From assembly GCA_902612345.1 (NCBI GenBank), contig CACMDE010000006.1, forward strand, positions 1-64,000: a stretch of DNA of 64,000 nt. Direction: 5' to 3'. The notes under the pieces are model-generated. The model was not told the origin of the DNA. It did no database searches and saw only the letters and a list, made by a program, of their open reading frames with translations. Below, in pieces: positions 48,527-58,588 of the stretch (its first letter is position 1; every line of letters begins with the position of its first letter). A program made the position numbers and the translations under genes. Source of the DNA: an uncultured Pelagibacteraceae bacterium (GTDB taxonomy: Bacteria > Pseudomonadota > Alphaproteobacteria > Pelagibacterales > Pelagibacteraceae).

Positions 48527-50394
48527 GCTATATGCTTAATAGACTTTCTTTTGACATGAGACAACAAAATATAAACAGCTGCAGGTGTAATTCCATCAAT
48601 TCTAAGAGCTTGGCCTAAGGTTTTTGGTCTAATTTGCTTAAATTTTGCTTTAACTTCGTTAGATAATCCAGATAAATTACTATAATTAATATTTTCTGGA
48701 ATAATAAGATTTTCATCTCTTTTAAAAGCTAGAATATCAGCGTTTTGCCTTACAAGATATCCTTTATAATGGGCATTTATTTCAGCCTGATCATCAATTT
48801 CTCTTGAAAATAGAGGAATTTCAGACCAAATTTCACGAATTTTTTTCATATTTACACCTTTTTGACTTAATATCTGAGATGCATTTCTCATAACACCATC
48901 TTTAGCTATGCTTATACCATGTTTAGAAGCCTTCGATGGGCTGATTTTAAGATTGTGAAGTAACTTATCCATTTTTTTAAGTTTCAATGATTTTTCCCTA
49001 AAAATTCTTGACCTGTAATCAGTAACTAAACCAATTTTAATACCTTTGTCAGTTAATCTTAAATCAGCGTTATCTGCTCTTAAGCTCAACCTGTACTCGG
49101 CTCTAGAAGTAAACATTCGATAGGGCTCTGCAACGCCTTTGGTCACTAGATCATCGATCATTACTCCTATGTAAGCCTCAGATCTATTTAGTATGAATGG
49201 CTCTAAAGACTTTACAGATAAAGCAGCATTAATACCTGCAATCAACCCTTGCGCAGCAGCTTCTTCATATCCTGTTGTTCCATTTATCTGACCTGCAAGA
49301 TAAAGATTTCTAATTTTTTTGGTCTCAAGAGTTAAAAATAACTCTCTAGGATCAATAAAGTCATATTCTATTGCATATCCAGCCCTGATAATTTTTACAT
49401 TCTCTAAACCGTTGATTTTACTACACATTTCTTGTTGTACTTCATATGGTAGAGATGTGGATATTCCGTTAGGATAAACAGTATAATCTTCAAGGCCTTC
49501 TGGCTCTAGAAAGATCTGATGCCTTTGTTTATCAGAAAATTTAACAATTTTATCCTCTATAGATGGACAATACCTTGGTCCTAAACTTTTTATGTTGCCA
49601 GAATACATTGCACTCTTCTTTAAATTTTTTGAAATTATTTTATGGACAGCATCATTAGTATAAGTCATCCTGCATGAAACTTGTCTATTAAAATTTTTAG
49701 AGGTAAGAAAAGAAAAAAAATAAGGATTATCATCCGCAAACTGCTCTTCAAGATTTTCATAATTTATTGTTCTTGAGTCTAATCTAGGAGGTGTGCCTGT
49801 CTTTAGTCTTCCTATTTTGAAATTATAATTTTTTAGCTGCTCGCTTAAACCTGTCGTTGGTTTTTCATTAAACCTACCAGCGGGGGTTTGATCTTCTCCA
49901 ATATGAATGACGCCATTTAAAAACGTACCTGTTGTGAGAATTAACTTGCTAGATAAAATTTTATTTCCACTTTTTGTTATGAATCCGTTTACGGCATTTT
50001 TTTCAAATATAAAGTTTATTACAGGATCTGAAAAAATCGTTAAATTACAGTAGTTTACAAGTTTTTTTTGCATGTATTTTTTATATAGCGATCTGTCACT
50101 TTGTGTTCTTGGACCTCTTACTGCTGGTCCTCTACTTCTATTTAATAGTCTAAATTGAATGCCTGATTTATCCGCAACTTCAGCCATTACTCCATCTAGC
50201 GCATCTATTTCTCTTACTAGATGACCTTTTCCTAAGCCTCCTATTGCTGGATTGCAAGACATCTCACCGATAGTCTCAAAATTGTGTGTGAATAAAGCGG
50301 TATTTACTCCCAATCTTGCTGCTGCCGCTGCAGCCTCACAACCGGCGTGACCACCACCTATAACAACTACATCAAATGATAATTCTTTTTTCAT
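48523..50394 (-). CDS. mnmG: tRNA uridine-34 5-carboxymethylaminomethyl modification enzyme MnmG (GidA)
   Basis: An FAD enzyme that, with MnmE, modifies wobble U34. The 623-residue protein has the FAD motif [13 protein letters not shown] at the N-terminus, [10 protein letters not shown]-type [16 protein letters not shown], and the C-terminal helical domain ending with [15 protein letters not shown]. It overlaps rsmG by four bases. Confidence 0.98.
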   Translation of the reverse strand: MKKELSFDVVVIGGGHAGCEAAAAAARLGVNTALFTHNFETIGEMSCNPAIGGLGKGHLVREIDALDGVMAEVADKSGIQFRLLNRSRGPAVRGPRTQSDRSLYKKYMQKKLVNYCNLTIFSDPVINFIFEKNAVNGFITKSGNKILSSKLILTTGTFLNGVIHIGEDQTPAGRFNEKPTTGLSEQLKNYNFKIGRLKTGTPPRLDSRTINYENLEEQFADDNPYFFSFLTSKNFNRQVSCRMTYTNDAVHKIISKNLKKSAMYSGNIKSLGPRYCPSIEDKIVKFSDKQRHQIFLEPEGLEDYTVYPNGISTSLPYEVQQEMCSKINGLENVKIIRAGYAIEYDFIDPRELFLTLETKKIRNLYLAGQINGTTGYEEAAAQGLIAGINAALSVKSLEPFILNRSEAYIGVMIDDLVTKGVAEPYRMFTSRAEYRLSLRADNADLRLTDKGIKIGLVTDYRSRIFREKSLKLKKMDKLLHNLKISPSKASKHGISIAKDGVMRNASQILSQKGVNMKKIREIWSEIPLFSREIDDQAEINAHYKGYLVRQNADILAFKRDENLIIPENINYSNLSGLSNEVKAKFKQIRPKTLGQALRIDGITPAAVYILLSHVKRKSIKHIA

Positions 50395-50441
50395 ACATTT
50401 AATTTATTACTGATTTAATATTTTACAAGCTATGAGAAGTC

Positions 50442-51773
50442 TTATTTACCAATACAAAAATTTTCAAAGATAGATCCGAGTATTTCTTCAACATCCACTT
50501 TTCCAACAATAGTACCAAGGTGTCTTATAGATAATCTTAAGTCCTCAGCTGCTAAATCGAATTCTTGTTTATTTTTTTTATCTAAAAAAACCTGCAAATG
50601 TTTATAACATTCCTTTAAATGTAATCTGTGTCTCGATCTGGTTATTATAACATCATTAGTTCTTAAAAATTGTTTTTTGAGTTTTGATTTAATGGCTTCA
50701 ATTAGTTTATCTAAATTAATGTCGTCTTTAATTGAAATAATTAATGGTTTAATTTTAAAGTTAATATTTTTTAAGTGGTCTGTACCTAAATCTGATTTGT
50801 TTATTGCCAGAATAGATTTATGGTGTAATTTTTCATTAAAAAACCCTTTAAAATCAAGCTTTTTTGGGTCTAATAAAATGATATTCAAATCTGCATCTTC
50901 AGCTCTATTTATTGCCAACTTTACGCCCTTTGCTTCAATCTCATCACTTGATTTTCTTATGCCCGCAGTGTCTGAAATTATAACTGGCATCCCCCCAAGA
51001 TTTAAATGGGTTTCAATAACATCTCTGGTAGTGCCTGCCATTTCTGAAACTATGGCTACTTCCCTTTTTGAAAGATAATTTAGGAGACTAGACTTTCCCA
51101 CATTTGGTGGTCCTATAATTGAAATTTTAAAACCTTCTCTAATTATCTCTCCAGTATTATCATCATCTAATGTGGCTTTTATTTCATTTTTTACATTTTC
51201 ACATCTGGCCTTAATATTTTTAGAAACATTTTCTGGTATATCTTCATCTGGGAAATCTATCTTTGCCTCAATATCAGACAAAATTTTGATTAATTCCTCC
51301 CTCCAAAAATTGAATTTTTTTGAGCTATCACCAGTCATAATTCTTAAAGCTTGTTTTCTTTGAAGTTCTGTTTCTGCTGCTATTAAGTCACCAATACTTT
51401 CGGCTTTTAATAGATTTATTTTATTATTTTGAAAAGCAATTTTAGTAAATTCGCCTGGATCTGCTAACCTACAATTTTCAAATTCCTCAAGTACATTTAA
51501 TATTTCTTGCACTACAGCTTTGCTGCCGTGGACATGTAATTCTGCCATATCTTCTCCTGTGTAGCTATTTGGGCTTCTAAAATATAATACAAGACCTTCA
51601 TCTATCAGCTCCCCATTTTTTGGATTTGTGATTTTTCTTAAAGTTGCCTCCCTTATTTTAGGTGGACTACACTTAGTTAAAGATGAAATAATTTGATCAG
51701 TTTTAGTCCCTGAAATTCTTATCACAGCTATTCCAGAAATACCTGGGCCTGATGATAGTGCATAAATTGTCAT
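50442..51773 (-). CDS. mnmE: tRNA modification GTPase MnmE (TrmE)
   Basis: The GTPase partner of MnmG. The 443-residue protein has the formyl-THF-binding N-domain (1-115), a helical domain, a G domain with G1 GPPNVGKSS (221-229) and DTAGIR, and the essential C-terminal CIGK with Cys at 440. It lies 47 bases upstream of mnmG on the same strand. Confidence 0.98.
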   Translation of the reverse strand: MTIYALSSGPGISGIAVIRISGTKTDQIISSLTKCSPPKIREATLRKITNPKNGELIDEGLVLYFRSPNSYTGEDMAELHVHGSKAVVQEILNVLEEFENCRLADPGEFTKIAFQNNKINLLKAESIGDLIAAETELQRKQALRIMTGDSSKKFNFWREELIKILSDIEAKIDFPDEDIPENVSKNIKARCENVKNEIKATLDDDNTGEIIREGFKISIIGPPNVGKSSLLNYLSKREVAIVSEMAGTTRDVIETHLNLGGMPVIISDTAGIRKSSDEIEAKGVKLAINRAEDADLNIILLDPKKLDFKGFFNEKLHHKSILAINKSDLGTDHLKNINFKIKPLIISIKDDINLDKLIEAIKSKLKKQFLRTNDVIITRSRHRLHLKECYKHLQVFLDKKNKQEFDLAAEDLRLSIRHLGTIVGKVDVEEILGSIFENFCIGK

Positions 51774-51811
51774 TGATAATTGACTATATCAGGAAATATA
51801 AAAAATAAACT

Positions 51812-53083
51812 CTAAGATGGTTTATTCATTGAATTGAAAAATTCCGCATTATTCTTGGTATTTTTCAATTTAGAATTTAAAAATTCTATTGCATCCATTG
51901 AGCCCATAGGAGCTATTATTCTTCTTAAAACATTCATTTTTTGAAGATCATTCTTATCAAATATAAGTTCTTCTCTCCTAGTTCCAGATTTAGTAATATC
52001 AATTGCTGGAAATATTCTTTTTTCAGATATTTTCCTATCTAATATTGTTTCACTGTTACCTGTGCCTTTAAACTCCTCGAAAATAACCTCGTCCATTCTG
52101 CTTCCAGTATCGATCAATGCAGTTGCGATTATTGTAAGTGATCCGCCTTCTTCAATGTTTCTAGCTGCTCCAAAAAATCTTTTTGGCCTTTGAAGTGCGT
52201 TTGCATCTACACCGCCTGTCAAAACTTTACCAGAACTTGGAACAACCGCATTATAGGCTCTACCTAGTCTAGTTATTGAGTCTAAAAGAATTACAACATC
52301 TTTTTTATGCTCCGTTAATCTTTTTGCTTTTTCTATAACAATTTCAGCTACGGCCACATGTCTCTGAGCAGGTTCATCAAAAGTTGAACTTATTACCTCT
52401 CCCTTAACAGTTCTTTGCATATCGGTAACTTCCTCGGGTCTTTCATCAATTAACAATACCATGAGATAACATTCTGGATGATTGGCAGTTATTGCATTTG
52501 CAATGCTTTGTAAAATCATTGTTTTACCAGCTTTAGGAGGAGATATTATTAAGGATCTTTGACCTTTTCCAATTGGACTAACAAGATCTATTAATCTTGG
52601 AGTTAAGTCAGGTTTCTTTTCAATTTTATTCTTTTCGCTTTCCATTATTAACTGACTATTCGGATAAAGCGGAGTTAAATTATCAAATGCAATTTTATGC
52701 CTTGTCTTTTCTGGCTCTTCAAAATTAATCTTACTAACTTGTAGTAATGCAAAATACCTTTCTCCATCCTTTGGAGCCCTCACAGGGCCTTCAACTGTAT
52801 CTCCTGTCCTTAAACCAAATCTTCTTATTTGACTTGGGCTTACATATATATCGTCTGGACCAGGTAGATAGTTTGACTCCATAGCTCTCAAAAATCCAAA
52901 ACCATCTTGTAATAATTGCAGAACACCTGCGCCAGTAATTTCTTCTCCTTTTTCAGCGTGTTTTTTTAAAATAGAAAAAAGTATTTCTTGTCTTCTTAAA
53001 GTGCTTGCATTTTCTATGCCAAGCTTTTCAGCATCATCGATAAGCTGCTCTGATGTTTTTCCTTTTAATTCTTGAATGTTCAT
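51812..53083 (-). CDS. rho: Transcription termination factor Rho
   Basis: A hexameric RNA helicase for factor-dependent termination. The 423-residue protein has an N-terminal helical region, the cold-shock RNA-binding domain (about 52-120; GFGFLR), Walker A SPPKAGKT (181-188), and the Q- and R-loop region. Clear hairpin terminators are rare in this window, so Rho probably ends most transcripts here. Confidence 0.99.
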   Translation of the reverse strand: MNIQELKGKTSEQLIDDAEKLGIENASTLRRQEILFSILKKHAEKGEEITGAGVLQLLQDGFGFLRAMESNYLPGPDDIYVSPSQIRRFGLRTGDTVEGPVRAPKDGERYFALLQVSKINFEEPEKTRHKIAFDNLTPLYPNSQLIMESEKNKIEKKPDLTPRLIDLVSPIGKGQRSLIISPPKAGKTMILQSIANAITANHPECYLMVLLIDERPEEVTDMQRTVKGEVISSTFDEPAQRHVAVAEIVIEKAKRLTEHKKDVVILLDSITRLGRAYNAVVPSSGKVLTGGVDANALQRPKRFFGAARNIEEGGSLTIIATALIDTGSRMDEVIFEEFKGTGNSETILDRKISEKRIFPAIDITKSGTRREELIFDKNDLQKMNVLRRIIAPMGSMDAIEFLNSKLKNTKNNAEFFNSMNKPS

Positions 53084-53136
53084 GGGGATTTTGTTTAGAT
53101 AAACTTAGTATAGTAATAATTTGAAAAAATACAAGT

Positions 53137-53571
53137 CTATAAAGGTTTAATAATTACAATAAATACTATCAATATAAGCAATACGGTAGGAACTTCATTT
53201 ATATATCTATAAAATTTAGAGGATTTTGTATTCGTCTTATTTTTTAGACTTGCAAGACATTTTCCTAGATATTCATGATAAATAGTCAAAACTATCACTA
53301 ATATTAATTTGAGTTGCAGCCAAAAACTATAAAGAACATCTGTCCCATTTAGGTAAATTAATATAATTCCAAATATCCATGAAAGCACCATTGCGGGCCT
53401 CATTATGTAATTATAAAGACGTTTTTCCATTACTACAAAAATATCTGTGGTTTCTTTTTTTTCAAAATTCTCGACATGATATACAAAAATCCTTGGTAGA
53501 TAGAGAAGGCCTGCCATCCAAGAAATTGCAGATATCAAATGAAGAGATTTTATAACTAAATATAAGTTCAT
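53137..53571 (-). CDS. hemJ: Protoporphyrinogen IX oxidase HemJ
   Basis: A membrane enzyme that oxidises protoporphyrinogen IX to protoporphyrin IX, the step before ferrochelatase. The 144-residue protein has four hydrophobic segments and the conserved N-terminal SLHLISAISWMAGLLYLPRIFVYH, with two likely haem-binding His. It lies one base from hemH, so hemE-hemH-hemJ covers late haem synthesis. Confidence 0.93.
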   Translation of the reverse strand: MNLYLVIKSLHLISAISWMAGLLYLPRIFVYHVENFEKKETTDIFVVMEKRLYNYIMRPAMVLSWIFGIILIYLNGTDVLYSFWLQLKLILVIVLTIYHEYLGKCLASLKNKTNTKSSKFYRYINEVPTVLLILIVFIVIIKPL

Positions 53572-53572
53572 T

Positions 53573-54565
53573 CTAAAAATTTTTTTTTATAAGATGTTCT
53601 AAAAGATCAATATGATCATTATTATCATTTAGGCATGGTATAAATTCAAATTCAATCCCACCTGCTTTTTCAAAACTTTCTTTTCCTTGAATTGAAATTT
53701 CTTCTAATGTCTCAACGCAATCAGATGCAAATCCTGGGGATATTACTAAAATATTTTTTTTACCTTCTTTGGGCAATCTTTCTAAAGTTTTATCTGTATA
53801 TGGTTGAAGCCATTCTTGTGGGCCAAAACGCGATTGAAACGTTGTAATTATTTCAACTTTTTTAAATTTTTCTGAAATTAACCTTGTAGTTTTTTGACAG
53901 TAACAATGATAAGGATCACCTTTATCAAAATACTTCTTTGGTATTCCATGGTAAGAGGCTACTAGTAGATCTGGTGTCCAGTCTATTTCCTGCATTTTTT
54001 TATTTATACTATTTACAATCGCATCTATATAGAGCGGTTCAGACTCATAATGAGGAATAATCTTAATAGCTGGCTGCCATCTCATTTTCATAAGTGATCT
54101 AAAAACTTCATCACATACTGTTGCGGTAGTTGGAGATGCATACTGAGGATATAAAGGAAAAATAATTAATTTTTCGCATCCGTCTTTTTGCATTTTCTCT
54201 ATTTTACTTTTAATGCTTGGGTTTCCATACCTCATGGCAAAATCCACAATAAAATTTCCGCTTTTCATTTTATTATTAAGTTTTTCTGCTTGTCTTTCTG
54301 TATAAAATCTTAATGGAGACTTGTTAACATCTTTCATCCATATTTCCTTGTAAGCTTTAGCTGTTTTAGAAGGTCTAAAAGTTAATATAAACAAGTTTAA
54401 TATTATTTGCCAGACAGCTGGATTAACTTCGATTACTCTTCTGTCAGACAAGAATTCCTTTAAATAAGAGCGGATATCCCACCAACCTGTAGAATCTGGT
54501 GTTCCAAGATTAATTAATAATACTCCCGTCTTTCCATAATTGACTGTTGGGTGATCAATTTTCAT
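53573..54565 (-). CDS. hemH: Ferrochelatase
   Basis: Inserts ferrous iron into protoporphyrin IX. The 330-residue protein has GVLLINLGTPDS, the catalytic His in ASYHGIPKKYF, and the DPYHCYCQKT segment. Its start overlaps the hemE stop by four bases. Confidence 0.97.
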   Translation of the reverse strand: MKIDHPTVNYGKTGVLLINLGTPDSTGWWDIRSYLKEFLSDRRVIEVNPAVWQIILNLFILTFRPSKTAKAYKEIWMKDVNKSPLRFYTERQAEKLNNKMKSGNFIVDFAMRYGNPSIKSKIEKMQKDGCEKLIIFPLYPQYASPTTATVCDEVFRSLMKMRWQPAIKIIPHYESEPLYIDAIVNSINKKMQEIDWTPDLLVASYHGIPKKYFDKGDPYHCYCQKTTRLISEKFKKVEIITTFQSRFGPQEWLQPYTDKTLERLPKEGKKNILVISPGFASDCVETLEEISIQGKESFEKAGGIEFEFIPCLNDNNDHIDLLEHLIKKNF

Positions 54566-55560
54566 TTAAATTCTTTCACAAAATTTACTAACGCTTTCAC
54601 ATTTTCTGGATCAGTTTTTGGCATAATTCCATGACCTAAATTAAAAATATATTTGTGATTTTTAAATGCGTCTAAATATTTTTTTGCATCTTTGTACATA
54701 TCGTTTCTGTCTAACAATAAGCTGTTTGGATCCATGCCTCCCTGAATTGGTATTTCAATTTGTTCAGAGATTTTATAAGGATCCACTTTATAATCAATAT
54801 TAATTGCATCCGGTTTAACTATATCGCAAAATTTTTTATATGATTCGATAGATCTAGGAAAACATATTACCTTCACACCTAAGTTTTTGGTATATTCTAC
54901 TATTTCCAATGTCGGCTCATATAAATATTTATATAATTTGTTTTCATCTAAAAGGCCGGCCCAACTATCAAAAATTTGTATTATTGTAGACCCATTTTCA
55001 ATTTGTTTTTTTATATGAAGTTTTTGTGTGTCTACAATTTTTTTAATTAATTTATCTTGATCAGACAATTGATATATTTCTTCTGATAGATTTTTAGGTG
55101 ATTTTTTATTAAACATATAAAGCAGTATTGTCCATGTACCACCAACGAAACCAATTAAATCTTTTTTTCTTACAATTTGTTCATTAGAAGTTATTTTTAC
55201 AAGTTCATAAACTGGTTTCAATTTTTTTATAATATCTTCATGTGTGGTCTTTAGAATATTTTTAATATTTAAGGTTCCAAGCCTAGGGCCAAAATTTTTC
55301 TCAAATACAACTTCTTGATCTAATGCATAAGGTATTAAAAGAATATCAGAAAAAATTATTGCTGCGTCTAATTCAAACCTTTTTAGAGGTTGAAGAGTTA
55401 TTTCTTTAGCAAGTTTTGAATTTAAACAAAGATTAATGAAATTAGTATTTTTAAATCTAATGTCCCTAAACTCTGGAAGATACCTTCCAGCTTGCCTCAT
55501 AAACCAAACTGGTACAGAGCTCGTCTTTTTGTTATTAATACAATCTTTTAGTATACCCAT
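54562..55560 (-). CDS. hemE: Uroporphyrinogen decarboxylase
   Basis: Converts uroporphyrinogen III to coproporphyrinogen III. The 332-residue protein has the signature PVWFMRQAGRYLPE and the catalytic Asp in IIFSDILLIP. It is the first gene left of the predicted origin and is read away from it, as in Caulobacter and other alphaproteobacteria. Confidence 0.98.
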   Translation of the reverse strand: MGILKDCINNKKTSSVPVWFMRQAGRYLPEFRDIRFKNTNFINLCLNSKLAKEITLQPLKRFELDAAIIFSDILLIPYALDQEVVFEKNFGPRLGTLNIKNILKTTHEDIIKKLKPVYELVKITSNEQIVRKKDLIGFVGGTWTILLYMFNKKSPKNLSEEIYQLSDQDKLIKKIVDTQKLHIKKQIENGSTIIQIFDSWAGLLDENKLYKYLYEPTLEIVEYTKNLGVKVICFPRSIESYKKFCDIVKPDAINIDYKVDPYKISEQIEIPIQGGMDPNSLLLDRNDMYKDAKKYLDAFKNHKYIFNLGHGIMPKTDPENVKALVNFVKEFK

Positions 55561-55833
55561 AATAAAATATAATAGATTCTTAGTAGTTTTATATTATTAT
55601 CTTGTGAATTAGTTTAATTAAAAATCATACACACTTTTACACATTATTTTCCACAATAAAGATGCTTTAAATTTTATATTTTTATGGAATTTATGATTAA
55701 AATTAACAATTTTTTAAAGTATTAATATATTTTTTTCACATGTTTAAATGTGTTAATAACTATTTATAGAAAACAACAATTTTAACTTATTTAAAAATTA
55801 GGACTAATTTGTTTAATAAAGTAAATTCTATAC
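55561..55833. other. oriC: Predicted chromosomal replication origin (oriC)
   Basis: The longest intergenic region in the window, lying between divergent hemE and ppsR, the arrangement known at the Caulobacter origin. It holds six single-mismatch DnaA boxes: 55603-55611, 55625-55633, 55635-55643, 55647-55655, 55732-55740 and 55751-55759. Three of these sit in tandem one helical turn apart. An almost pure A/T stretch from about 55665 to 55736 would serve as an unwinding element. Genes on both sides are transcribed outwards. Confidence 0.85.
55625..55655 (+). promoter_or_regulatory. Tandem cluster of three DnaA boxes
   Basis: TCATACACA (55625-55633), TTTTACACA (55635-55643) and TTTTCCACA (55647-55655) face the same way at 10- and 12-base spacing. 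Each is one mismatch from TTATNCACA. The helical phasing fits a cooperative DnaA filament next to the A/T-rich region on its right. Confidence 0.7.
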
Positions 55834-56658
55834 ATGAATAATACACATAATATTTATTTAATTTCAGATTCAACAGGAGAAACTCTTGAGAGAATTTTTG
55901 TGGCTCTAAAGGCACAATTTGAAAATTTTGATCACAACTTGTTCCATTTTTCTTTTACGAGAACTGAAAATCAAATAATGAATATTTTGGAAGAAGCAAA
56001 AAAAAAAGAAGAAACAATTATTTTATATACAATTGTTGATAATAAATTGGCTAAATTTTTATCACAAGAGGCTAATAAAAAAAATATCCCATGTTTTGGT
56101 ATTCTAGGGGATTTGATACTAAATTTTTCAAAGTTATTAAATCAAAAAGCAACTAATATTCCTAGTGGACAACACGCTTTAAACGAGGAGTACTATAAAA
56201 GGATAGAGGCAATTCAGTTTACAATGAATCATGATGATGGAAATGCAATTTCAGACGTTGAAAAATCAGATATAATTTTATTAGGAGTAAGCAGAACAAG
56301 CAAGACCCCAACTTCTATCTATTTAGCAAACAGGGGTTTTAAAACATCAAATATACCCCTTGTAAATGATAACTCAATACCTGATAAGCTTAAAAAAAAT
56401 CCAAAAATTTCTTGCATAATTGGCCTTGTTGCAGAGGCAAATAGATTACATGATGTTAGAAAAAATAGACTAACAACGATCAAAGAAAATGAAAATATAA
56501 ATTACACAAGCATAAATAAAATTCAAAATGAATTGGATAGTTCAAAAAAAGCTTTTCAAAAGTACCAGTGGCCCACTATAGATGTAACAAGAAAATCAGT
56601 AGAAGAAACAGCGGCATCAATAATAAAAATTCATGAAATATACTCAGCAAAAAAATGA
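55834..56658 (+). CDS. Pyruvate,water dikinase/phosphate dikinase regulatory protein (DUF299)
   Basis: A bifunctional kinase/pyrophosphorylase that switches PEP synthase or pyruvate phosphate dikinase on and off through a Thr. The 274-residue protein has the P-loop GVSRTSKTPTS (151-161), the N-terminal ISDSTGET, and a C-terminal RKSVEETAA motif. It is the first gene right of the origin, as in Caulobacter and Rickettsia. Its end overlaps maf by 26 bases. Confidence 0.94.
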   Translation: MNNTHNIYLISDSTGETLERIFVALKAQFENFDHNLFHFSFTRTENQIMNILEEAKKKEETIILYTIVDNKLAKFLSQEANKKNIPCFGILGDLILNFSKLLNQKATNIPSGQHALNEEYYKRIEAIQFTMNHDDGNAISDVEKSDIILLGVSRTSKTPTSIYLANRGFKTSNIPLVNDNSIPDKLKKNPKISCIIGLVAEANRLHDVRKNRLTTIKENENINYTSINKIQNELDSSKKAFQKYQWPTIDVTRKSVEETAASIIKIHEIYSAKK

Positions 56659-57235
56659 AATAATACTAGCCTCTAAGAGCAAAGTAAGAAAAGAAATATT
56701 AGAAAGGAATAGTATAAGTTGCAAAGTAATAACATCAAATATAGACGAAGAACCAATCAAACAAAGCCTTATTAATCAAGGCGCATCACCAGAATTAGTA
56801 AGCAAAAATCTGGCTGAAATTAAAGCAACAAAGGTAAGTTTATTAAATGAAGATTCAATAGTTTTGGGCGCTGACAGCGTAATTGACATAGAAAATAAAA
56901 TTTTATCTAAACCAAAAAATAGGGAAGAGGCCCTTGAAAACCTTAAGAAACTAAATGGAAAGGAACATTATTTAATTAGCTCTGTTACAATAGCAAAAAA
57001 TGGATCCATGATTTGGAATTATACTGATAAAGCCAAATTAACTATGAAAAAATTTAATTTAGATCAACTGGTAGATTATTTATCTAAAATATCAGATAAT
57101 GCGCTTTATTCTTATAATGTTTATCAAATAGAAGGAGAGGGAAGAAATTTATTTTCAAATATCGATGGCGATAGAGAGACAATTATGGGCTTGCCGGTAA
57201 AGAAAATCAAAGAATATTTAAAAGAAATAAAATGA
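56633..57235 (+). CDS. maf: Maf-family nucleoside triphosphate pyrophosphatase
   Basis: Hydrolyses modified or non-canonical nucleotides (dTTP/UTP or m7GTP class) and has been linked to septum control. The 200-residue protein has the Maf motif IILASKSKVRKEIL, the IVLGADSVI loop and a central KPKNREEA segment. No alternative start removes the 26-base overlap with the upstream gene. Its stop overlaps aroE (ATGA). Confidence 0.93.
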   Translation: MKYTQQKNEIILASKSKVRKEILERNSISCKVITSNIDEEPIKQSLINQGASPELVSKNLAEIKATKVSLLNEDSIVLGADSVIDIENKILSKPKNREEALENLKKLNGKEHYLISSVTIAKNGSMIWNYTDKAKLTMKKFNLDQLVDYLSKISDNALYSYNVYQIEGEGRNLFSNIDGDRETIMGLPVKKIKEYLKEIK

Positions 57236-58029
57236 AAAATTATTTAGTAATTGGCAATCCGGTACAACACTCCATCTCGCCAAAAATTCATAATTATTGG
57301 TTTAAAGAAAACAATGTGGAAGGAATTTACAAGAAGAAAGCCCTCTTAGAAAAAGATTTAAAGAATTTTGTTGAGCAAATAAAGAGCAAAGAAATAACAG
57401 GAGCAAATGTTACAGTGCCCTTCAAGCAGAAAATTATAAAGTATATGGAGGAACTAACACCTGAAGCTCAATTGGCAAATTCTGTGAATACGATTTTTTT
57501 GTCAAATAAAAAAGTTGTTGGACACAATACAGATATTGATGGATTTTATTTGTCAATTAATTTAAAAAAAATAGACCTTAAAAATAAAGAGGCGCTAATA
57601 CTTGGGTCTGGCGGAGTGACACCTTCAATTATAATAGCCTTGAAAAAACTAGGTTTAAAAAAAATAACAATTAGTAACCGAACCAAAGAAAAAGCTATTG
57701 AATTAAAAGACAAACATGAGTCTGTGCATGTATTAGACTGGGGTAAAACGGTGAAATCAGATGTTGTGATTAATTCGACGAGTATAGGTTTAAATGAAAG
57801 TGATAATTTAAAAATAGATTTTGATGTATTCGATACCGACACTCTCTTTTATGATGTAATTTACAGCCCAAAAGAGACAAACTTTTTAAAAGAAGCAGAC
57901 AAAAGAGGATTTAGAACACAAAATGGGTTTCTCATGTTTATTTATCAAGCAGCAGAGGCGTTTAAAAAATGGCATAATATACTGCCAAAAATTGATGAAA
58001 AACTATTTGATATTTTAGAAAATGATTAG
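57232..58029 (+). CDS. aroE: Shikimate dehydrogenase
   Basis: Reduces 3-dehydroshikimate in aromatic amino-acid synthesis. The 265-residue protein has the catalytic Lys 65 in ANVTVPFKQK, D101 in HNTDIDGF, the nucleotide loop LGSGGV, and NRTKEKA, where the Arg favours NADPH. Its end overlaps coaE by eight bases. Confidence 0.97.
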   Translation: MKNYLVIGNPVQHSISPKIHNYWFKENNVEGIYKKKALLEKDLKNFVEQIKSKEITGANVTVPFKQKIIKYMEELTPEAQLANSVNTIFLSNKKVVGHNTDIDGFYLSINLKKIDLKNKEALILGSGGVTPSIIIALKKLGLKKITISNRTKEKAIELKDKHESVHVLDWGKTVKSDVVINSTSIGLNESDNLKIDFDVFDTDTLFYDVIYSPKETNFLKEADKRGFRTQNGFLMFIYQAAEAFKKWHNILPKIDEKLFDILEND

Positions 58030-58588
58030 AATAGCCCTAGTAGGTGAAATTGGAAGCGGCAAAACATTTGTAAGCAAATGTTTTAGTTATCCAGTATTTA
58101 ATGCAGATGATGAAGTAAATAAAATTTACAAAAATAACAAAAAGTGTTTTAGAAAATTAAAAAAAAAATTTCCTAAAAATATTAGAAAATTCCCAATTCA
58201 AAAGTCAGAATTAAAAAAAATAATAAATAAAAAAAATATCAAAATTTTATCTCGAATAATTCATCCATATGTTAGGAATGGTCTAAATAAATTCCTAATA
58301 AAAAATAGAAAAAAAAAATATGTAGTTTTAGATATACCTCTGTTAATAGAAAATAAGTTAAACTTAAGATCTGATATTTTAATTTTTATAAAAACTTCAA
58401 AAAAAATGATAAATAGAAGATTAAAAAAAAGGGGCAATTACAACGAAAAAATTATGAAAATAATAAAATCAGAACAACTGAATAAAAATCAAAAAAGAAA
58501 ATTTTGTAACTTTGTAATTGAAAACGATCATGGTAAAAATAATATTATAAAGCAAATCAAAAATATAAAAAAAAGTTTTAATGATTGA
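58022..58588 (+). CDS. coaE: Dephospho-CoA kinase
   Basis: Phosphorylates dephospho-CoA in the last step of CoA synthesis. The 188-residue protein has the P-loop GEIGSGKT (8-15), the FNADDEV motif and YVVLDIPLLIEN. It is very Lys-rich. It overlaps both aroE and dnaQ by eight bases using the same Asn-Asp-stop arrangement. Confidence 0.93.
   Translation: MIRIALVGEIGSGKTFVSKCFSYPVFNADDEVNKIYKNNKKCFRKLKKKFPKNIRKFPIQKSELKKIINKKNIKILSRIIHPYVRNGLNKFLIKNRKKKYVVLDIPLLIENKLNLRSDILIFIKTSKKMINRRLKKRGNYNEKIMKIIKSEQLNKNQKRKFCNFVIENDHGKNNIIKQIKNIKKSFND

Noticed and set aside
55703-55717. TTAA-N7-TTAA in the origin, matching the CtrA recognition pattern
   Set aside because: In DNA this A/T-rich a match in 270 bases has roughly a one-in-ten chance by my estimate. 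There is only one, and I do not know that this lineage has CtrA.
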